In this document: one piece after another, positions 32,328 through 45,403 of the stretch
Position numbering within the stretch: the stretch's first letter is position 1
How the letters are laid out: every line of letters starts with the position of its first letter
Source of the DNA: Lytechinus variegatus
Lineage: Eukaryota > Echinodermata > Echinoidea > Temnopleuroida > Toxopneustidae
Direction: 5' to 3'
NCBI RefSeq assembly: GCF_018143015.1
Contig: NC_054741.1
Location: 37,662,510 to 37,726,509, forward strand
DNA length: 64,000 nt
Notes under the pieces: model-generated
The model's database searches: none
What the model saw: the letters and a program-made list of their open reading frames with translations, nothing else
Told to the model about the DNA's origin: nothing
Position numbers and translations under genes: made by a program

Positions 32328-33363
32328 ATTTAATGAGTAACAATCTATATTTAGTCAAAGGAAATTAAAGAAAATTAAAAAAAAAGTGGCAACGAAAAAC
32401 AGGTGGCTGCCGGGTTTAAGTAAAAAGTACTCACATACTAACATTTCTACGTTGCGATTTCATGGTGTATAGCGTATATATAGACCAGTAACCAGTTCGT
32501 AGTTTACTTCATGGACTATTTTAATCAAATGGCCTTTCATTTCTTTCATTATGATAGGCGAATTTTCAAAGCAAGATGATACGCAAGTATGCCTTAAATA
32601 GCAGGATGAAGAAATTGAATGACAGTAGGGAATTTTGCAACCACTTTATCTTCAAGTGAAATTAAATTTTGTTGCATCATTGGAAAGAGTAAATGTTACT
32701 CTTATAATTGTCATTCATTTTGAATGAAATAATTTGATAATGAATTTTAGGCCTGGAATGATATCTTAAAACAGAATTGCCTTCCTCTGTTTTCTCTTGC
32801 AAATTGTGCGAAACTTTCATTTTGAGCCAATTTATTATCTATATTATCGTATAGCTCATTCTATGCGCTTTCTCACACTGTCACTCTTGATATGTTGCAT
32901 CTTAATTGGAAATTGGTCAGAATCCAGCTAGCAATGAACAGTAATATACATGTACAAGACGAGATTTTTGAAATTTCTGAGTAGCGTGAAATCTAGAGTT
33001 CTGATTGGCTGGGTAAAGATCACAACATTACCACGTGGTAAGTGTGACCTTGGAGAGGCCCTGGAGTGGAAGCCGTTGGAGTTTCGGTGGGTGTGGGGTC
33101 TCTATGACCAATCAGAGTGCAGTATTCTTGCTTTTAAGCTGTAAAAATGTACTTGGCCTATTAATAGGTGGATCCTGACCCATTTCCATTTCCAACACCC
33201 CTTTTTATACAATCTATATCATATTAACGCTTAGATCTTCAGCTTTATAATCATGATTTAAATTTATTTGGGCTCAAACAGATATAGAGTGCAAAAAATG
33301 AAAAAAAAAATCTTTTTTTTCAGTTAATAATGATTATTCTGTAGCATGTTTTATCGTCAATGG
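32328..33363. other. Downstream flank of the sulfotransferase-like gene, nothing recognised
   Basis: This is AT-rich spacer containing the probable 3' UTR (first ~50 bases). No gene, repeat unit or RNA was recognised. Confidence 0.6.
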
Positions 33364-34348
33364 GGCTTGATTGTGATGATCGCCTACGTTCGCGGAGCGG
33401 GATGGCCGCACCCTTCCGAGAAAACCGGGGGAGCTTTTATCGAAAAGCTGTGCTTAGTATTTTTCTGAACCAGTCGGTTCTATTAAAACTATTCATTAAA
33501 TAATAACAATATAATAAACAACAATAATATTGATAGATTATTGGCAGTGGCGTATGGGGGGCTTGGGGTGCTTACCCTCCCAAATTTTTCACGACCAAGA
33601 AAAAAAGAAAAGGAAAGAGAGGGGGGGGGGGGTGAAATATAATATTTTCTTAATATTTTGTCGAAATCTGATACAATTTTTTTTGCAATAAGAATGTGAT
33701 TTTTTTTCCCAAAACACCGTAGCTGGCCCCCTTATCAATAAATTGATTGTTAGGAGAAAAGAAGAGAACTTGTAGTGTTCTTGCTTTTGAATAAAATTAC
33801 AATTCAACAAAGTTGGATTAAGAGAAATAGCGTGTTTTCTATTTTGAATAATTGTTTATTTGCATAGAACTGATAGAATTTATGGTGAACATGGTGAAGC
33901 AAACTACCTTAAAACTGGCTTCCATCGCAAGCTGCTAGTAGTTTGCATGTGTAGCAATCCGGCGGATACCGGCGAGTCCACACCGTGTATGCGCCGCCGA
34001 GACTACTGAAAAATAAGCCTGAAACTAAAATGCACTTTTTTCTTCGTCTTCTTTTCTTCCCTAGTTACACACAATGTTACACACACACTCGCACGCACAC
34101 ACCCTAACCTAATTGCTCCATACCCACGCACAAGTTTACTTACAAAGTTACAAAAATAAACCAATTTGATAGAATACTCAGCACAGTCTTTCGCGAAAAT
34201 TAGCTCCCCCGGTTGTTTCGAAAAGGACTGGTGCGTTAATTTGTCTCCCCTCCCTAAACCAACCCTTTCGAGAAAAGCTCACCCGGTTTTGTCGAAATGA
34301 CAGGTGCGGCCATCCCCGCTCCGCTAACGCAGACGATCGTCACAAGCC
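33364..34348. mobile_element. 985 bp hAT-like transposon with an 8-bp target duplication
   Basis: GTCAATGG flanks both sides (33356-33363 and 34349-34356). The ends GGCTTGATTGTGATGATCG and, in reverse complement, GGCTTGTGACGATCGTC pair. The inverted repeat continues through GCGGAGCGGGATGGCCGCACC and AAAACCGGGGGAGCTTTT for about 80 bp. No transposase is present. A second short element with GCAGTGGCGTATGGGGGG appears to be nested near 33543. Confidence 0.88.
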
Positions 34349-34658
34349 GTCAATGGTGTTTACAATAACATCATTCGAACATCCAATCAAATACACGCCT
34401 CACTGTATTGCCATCAATGCTAGGTTTTATACAGGCTGCCGAAGACATGTACATTAATTTTACAAATATCCAATAAATACATCCACTCTTAATACTTACA
34501 AGGGAAGGACTTTATTAGTACTATTAGTACTGATTATTCACATCTCTATGTACCGTATATTTACACATACAAATTTCAAGCTATTCATAAAATATTGTAA
34601 AATAATACATATTCAACAATTTGGTTCAAGTAGTATATTGACATCTTGAGGCGTATTA

Positions 34659-35075
34659 AGGCCACCGCACACCTTACGACTGTGTTCGAGATCCGATTTT
34701 GGAACAAATCGCATTTTGCTCATTTTCTGAAAATGTGAATGGAACATATCAATTTATTTGAGGACAAAATTAATTGAAAGAATACTAATATAACCATTTT
34801 GAAAGATTGCAAGCCTTTATTTTGGAGTAAAGGCCGAGTTGGTTTCAAATCGTAGCCAATCGTACGACTTTTATGACGTCATTACGGCTAGATATAAAAT
34901 TCGCTTTTATTCTAAGAAGGATGATAGCATAGTCACATATTTGAACATAGGTATTCGTACGATGATTTAAAACATTACACAGTAAGATATTCCAAGTCTC
35001 AATATTAGCATCAAATTCTACTACATTTTATTCTGAAATCGGGTCGCAGACCAATCGTAAGGTGTGCGGTCGCCT
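34659..35075. mobile_element. Harbinger-like MITE, copy 2
   Basis: This is 417 bp with ends AGGCCACCGCACACCTTACG and CGTAAGGTGTGCGGTCGCCT and TTA on both sides (34656-34658 and 35076-35078). Internal sequence matches copy 1 closely (AAAGATTGCAAGCCTTTATT, TATGACGTCATTACG). Confidence 0.85.
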
Positions 35076-36879
35076 TTATGGTATAAAATAGCACAGTCCC
35101 ATAGTCTGTATTACAATAGAACCGTTCATTCTAAATTTAAATGAAATTAGGAGCATGAAAGAGCTTATGCTCATAAGTTAACGAGTTTAAGAATTTGAAT
35201 TAAGCTGCAACATAAACCAATATCACTTTTATCTCAGCTTTTTATTAACACCTAACACATGTCACAAGTACATCTGACGCTACGAAGAACTGAATAAATC
35301 GTTGTGACAACATAAGGGCAGATTTCACATTCTTAACGTTTTGGGTAAAGAAATCGATGCGACTATGACTATTTCACTGATATATGAACTAAGTGATTAT
35401 TTTGTCACTGAACCTATATAGTCATTTTGAATATCTCTTTCAGGCGTTATGTGAATGCAGCTATGTAAAGGGGATTTGGTTTTCTGACAAGTGATTTTGG
35501 GACTGATCACCGATATATTGCACTTCGAAGTTCTTTGAAGGCTAGCTTTCTGATGAGCTCACCATGCGGAAAGTATTGGGAAAACATCGAGGAATGAAGA
35601 AGAATTGAATGAGAATGAAAAGAGATGGTTTCCTAATGACGTTGCTTCCATTATTTACCGCATAAGCCGATATCATCTTGTTTACAGGCCTTTTAAAATG
35701 TCAACCGGATTTCACGAAAAGAATACAATTCTCTTTCGCATTTACCACATTCTCGCATTCAAATTCTACTCATTTATATTTAATTTTTAGCCACAACCCC
35801 AACATCGTTAAAACCAATAAGTAAAGTTCAATATAAATTTGAAAATTTAGAAAATTTCGACTTCTCATAAATTACTTATGTGAAAGGTGACTATATGAAT
35901 TCCTCAAGTAAACGTATATGCATTTTGCTGGTGAAACATTACGCTGTCCCACTCTATTATATATCTGTTGTCTCTAGTATTACACAACCTCTAGAATTCA
36001 TCTTGTCGTTTGATTGTCACTGGATACCATTCTGATACTCCGACATGCCTGATAACTCGAGTATTAAAAAAAATGTTATTGGAAAAACAAAAGTAAAGAG
36101 AAAATGTGGGGAAATTTGTGCTCTAACGCACGTTAGCATCACACCCACCTCTTAATGTATCATCCTTGAGCTCTGTAGGTGGATGTCATTGGCAGACATT
36201 TATACGAAACCATAATTAAATCATGATTATCTAAAGAACAGTACATATCAATGTTTTTAAATGTGAAAAAATAATATTACAATGGAAGCAAAATCTGAAT
36301 GTATACTACGATTCGCGTCACAAAGTAGTCGTTCCAGGATATTCAATGTGTTGCTTATATAAGAGTTATTACAGACAGATCGACTGTCTAGCCTCGGAAT
36401 TTTTATTTTATCCATCAATTAGTCTAATACACATGTTTCATTTTTAATGCTAATTGCTGGAAAAAACTACGACAAAGCCCTCTATCCAATGCTACCGATG
36501 CTCTGCTGCAAAGTAATATTTTTTTTAGATACCGGCCAATACGTTACTATCAGATTTGAGATAGAATGAAAGATGCACTGGTTAAAAAATGATATGATAA
36601 CTTTTTTTCCCAAGAAGCTAGAATTAAATTTTGATACAACTCCAACAATGGCTTGTAAAATGTTAACTACGCTTGATACAGTATAGTATTGTGATAAAAT
36701 ATTTTTGAAAAGCTTAGCTTCCCTAATCTAATCAAGATGTGAACTTATAATTCATATTGATGAATAATTTCCAAAACCTTCTGTACATCAATCTTATTAT
36801 CATAGAAACAGTTTATGGGTAGCATTGTAACAAATATATCTAAACATCAAAAGAGAATATTGAAGTAAATTGATCTATT

Positions 36880-37480
36880 CAGTATAGATGTGATTGTATA
36901 CCCAAAATAAGTGGATCTATTCAGTAAGTATACTGATGTGATATCCAACATCAATTAAGGGTGTCTTAAAATAAGTGGATCTATTGTATACTAATGTGAT
37001 TGTATACCCAACATCAAATAAGGGTGACTTAAAATAAGTGGATCTATTCAGTACATATACTGATGTGATTGTATACTCAACATCAATTAAGGGTGTCTTA
37101 AAATAATTGGATCATTCAGTAAGTAAAGTGATGTGAATGTATGCCCAACATCAATTAAGGGTGTCTTAAAATAAGTGGATCTATTGTATACTAATGTGAT
37201 TGTATACCCAACATCAAATAAGGGTGACTTAAAATAAGTGGATCTATTCAGTACATATACTGATGTGATTGTATACTCAACATCAATTAAGGGTATCTTA
37301 AAATAAGTGGATCAATTCAGTAAGTAAACTGATGTGATTGTAGGCCTATACCCAACTTAAGTTAAGGGAGTATTGAAATAAATGGATCTATTCAGTAAGT
37401 ATACTGATATGATTCTACACCAACATCATCAGTTAAGGGTGTCTTAAAATAAGTGGATATATTGTATACTAACATGACTA
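36880..37480. repeat. Minisatellite array 1 (unit ~60-70 bp)
   Basis: About nine units are built on TTAAGGGTGTCTTAAAATAA, GTGGATCTATTCAGTA and CTGATGTGATTGTATACCCA. Units differ by small indels. Confidence 0.9.
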
Positions 37481-37742
37481 ATGTGATTGTGTACCAAGAA
37501 TGGTGTAACGGGTGAATTATATCCCTTTTACTGTGGTGGGATTGGAATGATATCTTTTTCAGGGGCTCAGTGGCGATTAAATCAATCTGATTAGAAATAA
37601 TATATGACCGAAAACGTGTGTAAAGGTCCCTAACGTAAGTTTTATCCATGATATAAAAAAAATGTCATATCACTTCTGCCACAACAATACTCTAAATGTA
37701 CAACGTTGTGAATGCTGAAGACTTTCAGGGATAGGATTTTCT

Positions 37743-38107
37743 GCATTTTTCTCATTTTCTGAAAATGTGAATGGAACATATCAATTTATTTGAGGACAAA
37801 ATTAATTGAAAGAATACTAATATAACCATTTTGAAAGATTGCAAGCCTTTATTTTGGAGTAAAGGCCGAGTTGGTTTCAAATCGTAGCCAATCAAACGAC
37901 TTTTATGACGTCATTACGGCTAGATATAAAATTCGCTTTTATTCTAAGAAGGGTGATAGCATAGTCACAGATTAGAAAATGGGTATTCGTACGATGATTT
38001 CAAACATTGCACAGTAAGATATTCCAAGTCTCAATATTAGCATCAAATTCTACTACATTTTATTCTGAAATCGGGTCGCAGACCAATCGTAAGGTGTGCG
38101 GTCGCCT
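37743..38107. mobile_element. Harbinger-like MITE, copy 3 (left end missing)
   Basis: It matches copy 2 from GCATTTT onward to the right terminus GTAAGGTGTGCGGTCGCCTT. The first ~50 bases are absent because the tandem-duplication breakpoint lies inside the MITE. Confidence 0.85.
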
Positions 38108-39904
38108 TAATGGTATAAAATAGCACAGTCCCATAGTCTGTATTACAATAGAACCGTTCATTCTAAATTTAAATGAAATTGGGATATTGGGAGAACATAA
38201 TGAGACATTTAAGAATTTGAATTAAGCTGCAACATAACCAATATCACTTTTATCTCAGCTTTTTATTAATACCTCACACATGTCACAAGTACATCTGACG
38301 CTACGAAGAACTGTGACAACATAAGGGCAGATTTCACATTTTTAACTTTTTAAGTAAAGAAATCGATGCGACTATGAATATTTCACTGATATATGAACTA
38401 AGTGATTATCTTGTCACTGAACCTATATAGGCACTTTGAATATCTCTTTCAGGGGTTATGTGAATGCAACTATGTAAAGGGGATTTGGTTTCCTGACAAG
38501 TGATTTGGGGATTGATCACCGATATATTGCACCTAGAAGTTCTTTGAAGGCTAACTGATGAGCTCACCATGCGGAAAGCATTGGGAAAAAATGGAGGAAT
38601 GAAGAAGAAATGAATGAGAATGAAAATAGATACTTGGTTTCCTAATGACGTTGCTTACATAATATTTACCGCATAAGCCGATATCATCTTGTTTACAGGC
38701 CTTTTAAAATGTCAACCGGATTTCACGAAAAGAATACAATTCTCTTTCGCATTTACCACATTCTCGCATTCAAATTCTACTCATTTACAGTATATTTAAT
38801 TTTTAGCCACAACCCCAACATCGTTAAAACCAATAAGTAAAGTTCAATATAAATTTGAAAATTTTGAAAATTTTGACTTCTCATAAATTACTGTGAAAGG
38901 TGACTATGAATTCCTCAAGTAAACGTGTATGCATTTTGCTGGTGATTCATTACGCTGTCCCACTCTATTATATATCTGTTGTCTCTAGTATTACACAACC
39001 TCTAGAATTCATCTTGTCGTTTGATTGTCACTGGATACCATTCTGATACTCCGACATGCCTGATAACTCGAGTATTAAAAAAAATGTTATTGGAAAAACA
39101 AAAGTAAAGAGAAAATGTGGGGAAATTTGTGCTCTAACGCACGTTAGCATCACACCCACCTCTTAATGTATCATCCTTGAGCTCTGTAGGTGGATGTCAT
39201 TGGCAGACATTTATACGAAACCATAATTAAATCATGATTATCTAAAGAACAGTACATATCAATGTTTTTAAATGTGAAAAAATAATATTACAATGGAAGC
39301 AAAATCTGAATGTATACTACGATTCGCGTCACAAAGTAGTCGTTCCAGGATATTCAATGTGTTGCTTATATAAGAGTTATTACAGACAGATCGACTGTCT
39401 AGCCTCGGAATTTTTATTTTATCCATCAATTAGTCTAATACACATGTTTCATTTTTAATGCTAATTGCTGAAAAAACTACGACAAAGCCCTCTATCCAAT
39501 GCTACCGATGCTCTGCTGCAAAGTAATATTTTTTTTAGATACCGGCCAATACGTTACTATCAGAATTGAGATAGAATGACAAGCCTTAATGACAAAAAAA
39601 GATGCACTGGTTGAAAAATTAATATGATAAATTTGTTTTTTCCCAAGAAGCTAGAATCAAATTTTTATACAACTCCAACAATGGCTTGTAAAATGTTAAC
39701 TACGCCATCTCTTAATACAGCATAGTATTGTGTTAAAATATTTTTGAAACGCTTAGCTTCCCTTTACAATCTAATCAAGATGTGAACTTATAATTCATAT
39801 TGATGAATAATATCCAAAACCTTCTGTACATCAATCTTATTATCATAGAAACAGCGTTATGGGTAGCATTGTAACAAATATATCTCAACATCAAAAGAGA
39901 GTAT

Positions 39905-40570
39905 TGAAGTAAATGGATCTATTCAGTATAGATGTGATTGTATACCCAACACCAATTAAGGGTGTCTTAAAATAAGTGGATCTATTCAGTAAGAATTAAG
40001 GGTGTCTTAAAATAAGCGGATCTATTCAGTACATATACTGATGTGATTGTATACTCAACATCAATTAAGGGTGTCTTAAAATAAGTGGATCTATTCAGTA
40101 AGTATACTGATGTGATATCCAACATCAATTAAGGGTGTCTTAAAATAAGTGGATCTATTGTACACTAATGTGATTGTATACCCAACATCAAATAAGGGTG
40201 ACTTAAAATAAGTGGATCTATTCAGTACATATACTGATGTGATTGTATACTCAACATCAATTAAGGGTGTCTTAAAATAATTGGATCATTCAGTAAGTAA
40301 AGTGATGTGAATGTATGCCCAACATCAATTAAGGGTGTCTTAAAATAAGTGGATCTATTGTATACTAATGTGATTGTATACCCAGCATCAAATAAGGGTG
40401 ACTTAAAATAAGTGGATCTATTCAGTACATATACTGATGTGATTGTATACTCAACATCAATTAAGGGTATCTTAAAATAAGTGGATCAATTCAGTAAGTA
40501 AACTGATGTGATTCTACACCAACAGTTAAGGGTGTCTTAAAATAAGTGGATCTATTGTATACTAACATGA
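39905..40570. repeat. Minisatellite array 2 (unit ~60-70 bp)
   Basis: This is the duplicate of the array at 36880-37480, with one extra partial unit near 39990 (AAGAATTAAGGGTGTCTTAA) and other small rearrangements. Confidence 0.9.
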
Positions 40571-40830
40571 CTAATGTGATTGTATACCAAGAATGGTCTA
40601 ACGGGTGAATTATATCCCTTTTACTGTGGTGGGATTGGAATGATATCTTTTTCAGGGGCTCAGTGGCGATTAAATCAATCTGATTAGAAATAATATATGA
40701 CCGAAAACGTGTGTAAAGGTCCCTAACGTAAGTTTTATCCATGATATAAAAAAGATGTCATATCACTTCTGCCACAACAATACTCTAAATGTACAACGTT
40801 GTGAATGCTCTTTCAGGGATAGGATTTTCT

Positions 40831-42979
40831 GTTAATGAGAGTTATTAAGTTTTCAAAGTATATGGTTTTGAACGTACAGGTTTTACGGTTTTCTCATTTG
40901 CTATACATGTTATTTTCTTAATATTTATTTTGTTTGGTTAAGCGTCAAGTTTGAATTTTGACCACACTGTAGAAGTAACAAAGACTTATTTATCGACGAT
41001 ATTCTTAAAATCAGTGTATGGATACTTTCAAGCCAGTCTTTAGCTTTCAATTGGCTGACTAGGTTGAATCGAACTGTATTACGTTACAAAAGAAATCGTC
41101 AAGAATTCAAACGAGTAAGAACAAGAACGGTAAAATTGTTATCTTAAACCTGTTAAAGTTTGCGAAATTGAGAAAACAGAGGTTAATCTGAAGAAACAAC
41201 TGTCAAATACAGCTATTTAAAAAAACACGACAGATGGGCTTAGAATGTTTCTATTTGAGCGAGGTGGCGGACAAGACTTTGTTAGGTGACAATATTTTTT
41301 ATAAGGTCTATACAAAACAATACGTTGAATAATAAAAAAAAGCCCTCGAGATATTAACACAACCATTTGGAATAAAAGACATACACATACGTCTCTCGAC
41401 CCAAGCCGACGTTGGCGAAGTAACAATCAAAGCCCGACCTCAGTCAGTTGAATTATATAAGGTTAAGAAGTGCAAAGATTTCATCGGTTGATTTGAAAGC
41501 TTTCAAAATATCACCTGCTTGTAATCTTCCGAAGAAGTCAATTCAAAGGACTGATCAATTGAAACTAAAATGCGACGATGGATAGAAGATGGAAAAAAAG
41601 GTGTTGGGGTTGCTGCTTTATTCACAAAGTGACATGTTTTATTTTAGATAGGCGAGGTGAATTTGCAACAGTCATGTACTGCATTTATAAAGAGTAAACA
41701 TTACATTTCGATTTTAGTGTAGTCTCTAAATTGATCAAGTTCGTGTTCACATAGGAGCACTCTTGGAAAGAAAATTAAAAGGTTAAACGGAAGAAAGGTA
41801 AAACAATCTTCCCAACAAAACTCTCTCAAAGCATGATAAATATGAATAGTGAACATTTATTGCTCGCTTGATTAAAACAATGATCACCTCTGCTCTGTGA
41901 CTTTTATCTTTTTACTTCATGATCCCACTTTTACATGTCTTTATTAAATCGTTCAGATAATATAAAGAATAATAAAAAAACATTTTTATCATGATTACGA
42001 GTGTAAAGATAATTTAACGAAAATGTGTCCATGGCACGCAAAGGGAGCACACCTCTAAGGCCCTATTTGATTGCAATAAATATGACGTAGTTATGGTATT
42101 TTAAGTCATCTTAAGTCAACAGGTTGAAAGATATTATTTCTTAAAAACATTGTTATTACAAAAACCTACAAAACACATAATCAAATAAAATAGACCCGCT
42201 AATCAAGCTATTATGAAAGCAGCATTCCGACCCGAAACTCAAAACTTTATTTCATTGAAATGTATGTTACTCATAGAATAAGAATAACCACCCATTGCAT
42301 ATCCATTCTGAAAATTATATAGCCGTTTTCCTTTAAATTTGAAAGTTCCATATTTTTATCATTTTTGGTAATCCTATGGAAATGAAAATTTCAGCCATTT
42401 ATTTATTTCAAATTATTTTCTCACCTGGGCATCTTTCATATCTTCAATAGCAGTGCTCTGGGAACGATTTTCTTTTACAGGGGTTCTCAAGTAACTTTGA
42501 CAAGTAAAAAAGGAAAAAAGGAGTTCACAACAAAATGAAGGTCGTTTTGGTGCCAAGAAATTTGACAAGCGGAAAAATAAAGATTTACCATCAAATATAT
42601 GTCATTTTGGTCCCTAAAAAATTGACATTTTGGTTACATTATTGCGATTTATCATGCCTATCAGATTTCCAAGGGGTGCTGCCAATGGAAAATAGCACAC
42701 GCATCATCCTTTCCAGTGTCATGTTCACCAGTGTTCAAATTAGCGTCACACCCCAATAATCCTTTAATGAAGGGCTTCTACAAAACATATATATTCATTT
42801 ACTCTTCTGAATAACTTTAGACACGTTGAAAAAAATAGCAAATGGCCAAAAAGATTCCCCGGCGAAATAACATTATAGAATTAGGTCCATTAGGCCAGAT
42901 GGAAATTCAACGCGAATTATTATTTTTTTTTTGCAGGAGTTTCTGCATTTTATTCAGAAATCAATGATAGATTAACATG
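40831..42979. other. AT-rich spacer, no gene recognised
   Basis: Short open frames occur but show no domain, conserved motif or splice pattern. No repeat boundary was found. Confidence 0.6.
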
Positions 42980-45128
42980 TTCACATAATTGAATGAATAC
43001 AAATTAAATGTGACAATTTAAAAGATACAATGTAAATAATACAAACAAGACTGGTAATTAAATCATACCTAAGCATGTGATATAGTTCGGTAAAATACAG
43101 GGGCCAGCTATTATAAGCACAGAGGTGCTTGAAGCAATAGCAACCAGGAGAGGGGGCTACATGAAAACCATCATAAATTATATTTGATAAACTGATCGTC
43201 ACGAAATATAAGATTTGTATATATATATATATATACATATTGGTATATAAAAAAAAAATTGGTAAAAAGAAGTGCAAGTGTGTGCATGTGGGTGAGTGCA
43301 GGTGAATTAAATTAGGTATACTTAGAAATAAGAAATTTTTTCAACGAAGCTTTAAACGAATAGAGAGATGTACATTGTTTTATATCATGTGGCAATGCAT
43401 TCCAAATGTCTGGGCCACGGTGGCGTATCGTCTTATGAGCGAGTAATATTCTTGGGTTGGTTAAGTGGAGATCTGTTGAATGCCGTGTTGGATAATTGTG
43501 AATGTCTTTGTTGTAAACAAAAAAATTGCGAAATGGAATCGGGATTGTATTGGATGAAAATTTAAACATAAATATGGCCGTTTGATAAATGTTAATATCT
43601 TCAATTTTCAATGTTTTTAAGTTGTGAAATATTGGATCAGTATGTGCAATGAAATGTGAATGAGTACATATGCGGAGTGCTTTCTTTTGGAGACGGAAAA
43701 TCCTTTCTATTTTTACCTTACTACCATACCCCCATTTTAAGTTGCAGTAAGATAAGTGAGATAAAACGAACGAATTATAAAGCATAAATAATTATTTTTG
43801 GGAGAGATAATATTTTAATCTAAACAGAATTCCTATTCCTCTGGATGCCATCATGCAAATATTGTGAATGTGACTGTTCCAGGTTAAATTTGAGTCAATC
43901 CATACACCTAAAAATTTGGTTTCTTGTTTTTCAATGATAGGGATGTCATCTATGTATATATTAAGGAACATATGTTTAGTTTGAATGTGTTTAAAATACA
44001 TAAAATTTGTTTTGCTTATATTTAGGGAGAGTTTATTAGCTTTAAACCATTTTGATAATTTCTTTAATTCTAAATTAAGTGTCGGGACGAGTATACTTAA
44101 GTCTTTGTGGGAATAGAAGACATTTGTATCGTCTGCAAATAAAACATATGTTAATTCTCGAGATGCATTTACAATATCATTCATATAAATCAAAAATAGC
44201 AAGGGACCTAAAATCGATCCTTGTGGTACTCCACATTTCATAGTACAAATATTGGATGTGTTTGATTTGAAAGAAACATAATGGCGTCGATTACTTAAGT
44301 AATCTTTGAACCAAGTGAAAACAACCCCCCTGATTCCATATCTCTTTAATTTAGAAAGTAAAATGCGGTGATCCATAGTATCAAATGCTTTTGATAAGTC
44401 CATAAAAACCCCAACATTGTGTTCTTTTTTAGAGAGAGAATCAGATATTTTGTCGAATAATTGTAAAATTGCATAATTGGTTGAGTGATTCTCTCTGAAA
44501 CCATATTGATTTGGAAATAATATATTGTTATTGTTCAAAAAGGAATACAATCGTTTGTAAACTACTTTTTCAAGAATTTTAGAGATACTCGGTAATAAAG
44601 ATATTGGTCGGTAGTTGGAAGTGAGACATGGGTCATCTTTCTTATATATTGGTATTATTTTTGCAATCTTAAGTGAATCGGGAACAATGCCATGATACAG
44701 AGAGAGGTTAAAAATATGCATGAGCGGTGAAGCTATAAAGTGAATTATTTGTTTTAATAAACAGACACTTATTCCATCATGCCCTAAAGATTTAGTTGGT
44801 TTCAAAGACCTAACAATTTCTAAGATCTCATGAGTGTTAGTCGGATTAAAAAATAAAGAATGTTCCGGAAAGTCGTTTAAGTATTCAGAAAAATCATTAT
44901 CATTAGATACTATTTTTGAAGCTAAATTTGGACCGATATTATTGAAGAAGTTATTAAAGGCATTAGCAACATCATTTGGGTTTCGCAAGTGTTGACCATT
45001 TTCTACGAAATTGATGTTATCATAGTTTTCTTTTTTCTTACCTAAAATCTCATTTACAGAATTCCATAATGAATTTTTATTATCTTTGTTATTTTCAATT
45101 TCATCAGAAAAGTAAGATTTGCCAGCTT
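42980..45128 (-). mobile_element. LINE (CR1/Jockey-group), 5' truncated, reverse transcriptase present
   Basis: The protein reads from about 45125 down to 43312 in one frame, interrupted by a single TAA at 43792-43794 (YLSQK-stop-LFMLYNS). RT landmarks are present: LKPTKSLGHDGISVCLLKQI (fingers), SNYRPISLLPSISKILEKVV, FMDLSKAFDTMDH, GVPQGSILGPLLFLIYMND and the catalytic YVLFADDTNVFYSH. The tail domain has LSYCNLKWGYGSK and GPDIWNALPHDIKQCTSLYS. No endonuclease domain or ORF1 is present, because the copy is truncated near 45128. The presumed 3' UTR (about 42980-43311) contains CCCCCTCTCCTGGTTGC and a TA microsatellite (43217-43236); its exact end is uncertain. Confidence 0.9.
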
Positions 45129-45403
45129 TTGAAAGACAAACGTAGAATATTGGGTAATATTAAACCTGCACGAGTGTAATTATGTGTCCAACCAATTAGG
45201 GGCAGTACTTTACCCAATGCAGGAAGAATATTGTCCAGTAAGGTTAAAAAGTAAGCAGGAATTTTTTCAGAAGGGGCACAATTTTCATTACACTGGATAG
45301 ATAAAAATGCCAAAAAGAAATTCCTAATGTTGGCTGGACACATAATTACCCTCATGGAGTATTCTTACCCAATAGGTTTTTTTTTAGAATGTAATGCAAT
45401 TAA

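Larger units (their letters stand above)
34711..40830. repeat. Head-to-tail duplication of ~3.05 kb
   Basis: Unit 1 (34711-37742, 3032 bp) and unit 2 (37743-40830, 3088 bp) align throughout with small indels and scattered substitutions. The join reads GGATTTTCT then GCATTTTTCTCATTTTCTG. The corresponding left flank (ACAAATC then GCATTTTGCTC) is inside a MITE, and the right flank continues GTTAATGAG. The breakpoints share only about one base, pointing to end joining rather than recombination between repeats. No convincing gene was found in either unit. Confidence 0.92.

Noticed and set aside
37392-37649. 85-codon frame in the 3 kb unit as a host gene
   Set aside because: No similarity, no splice sites and no promoter signal. 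Its presence in both units follows from the recent duplication, so it is not listed as a gene.
45104-45355. 83-residue minus-strand frame upstream of the LINE
   Set aside because: It overlaps the LINE truncation point in a different frame and shows no known motif.
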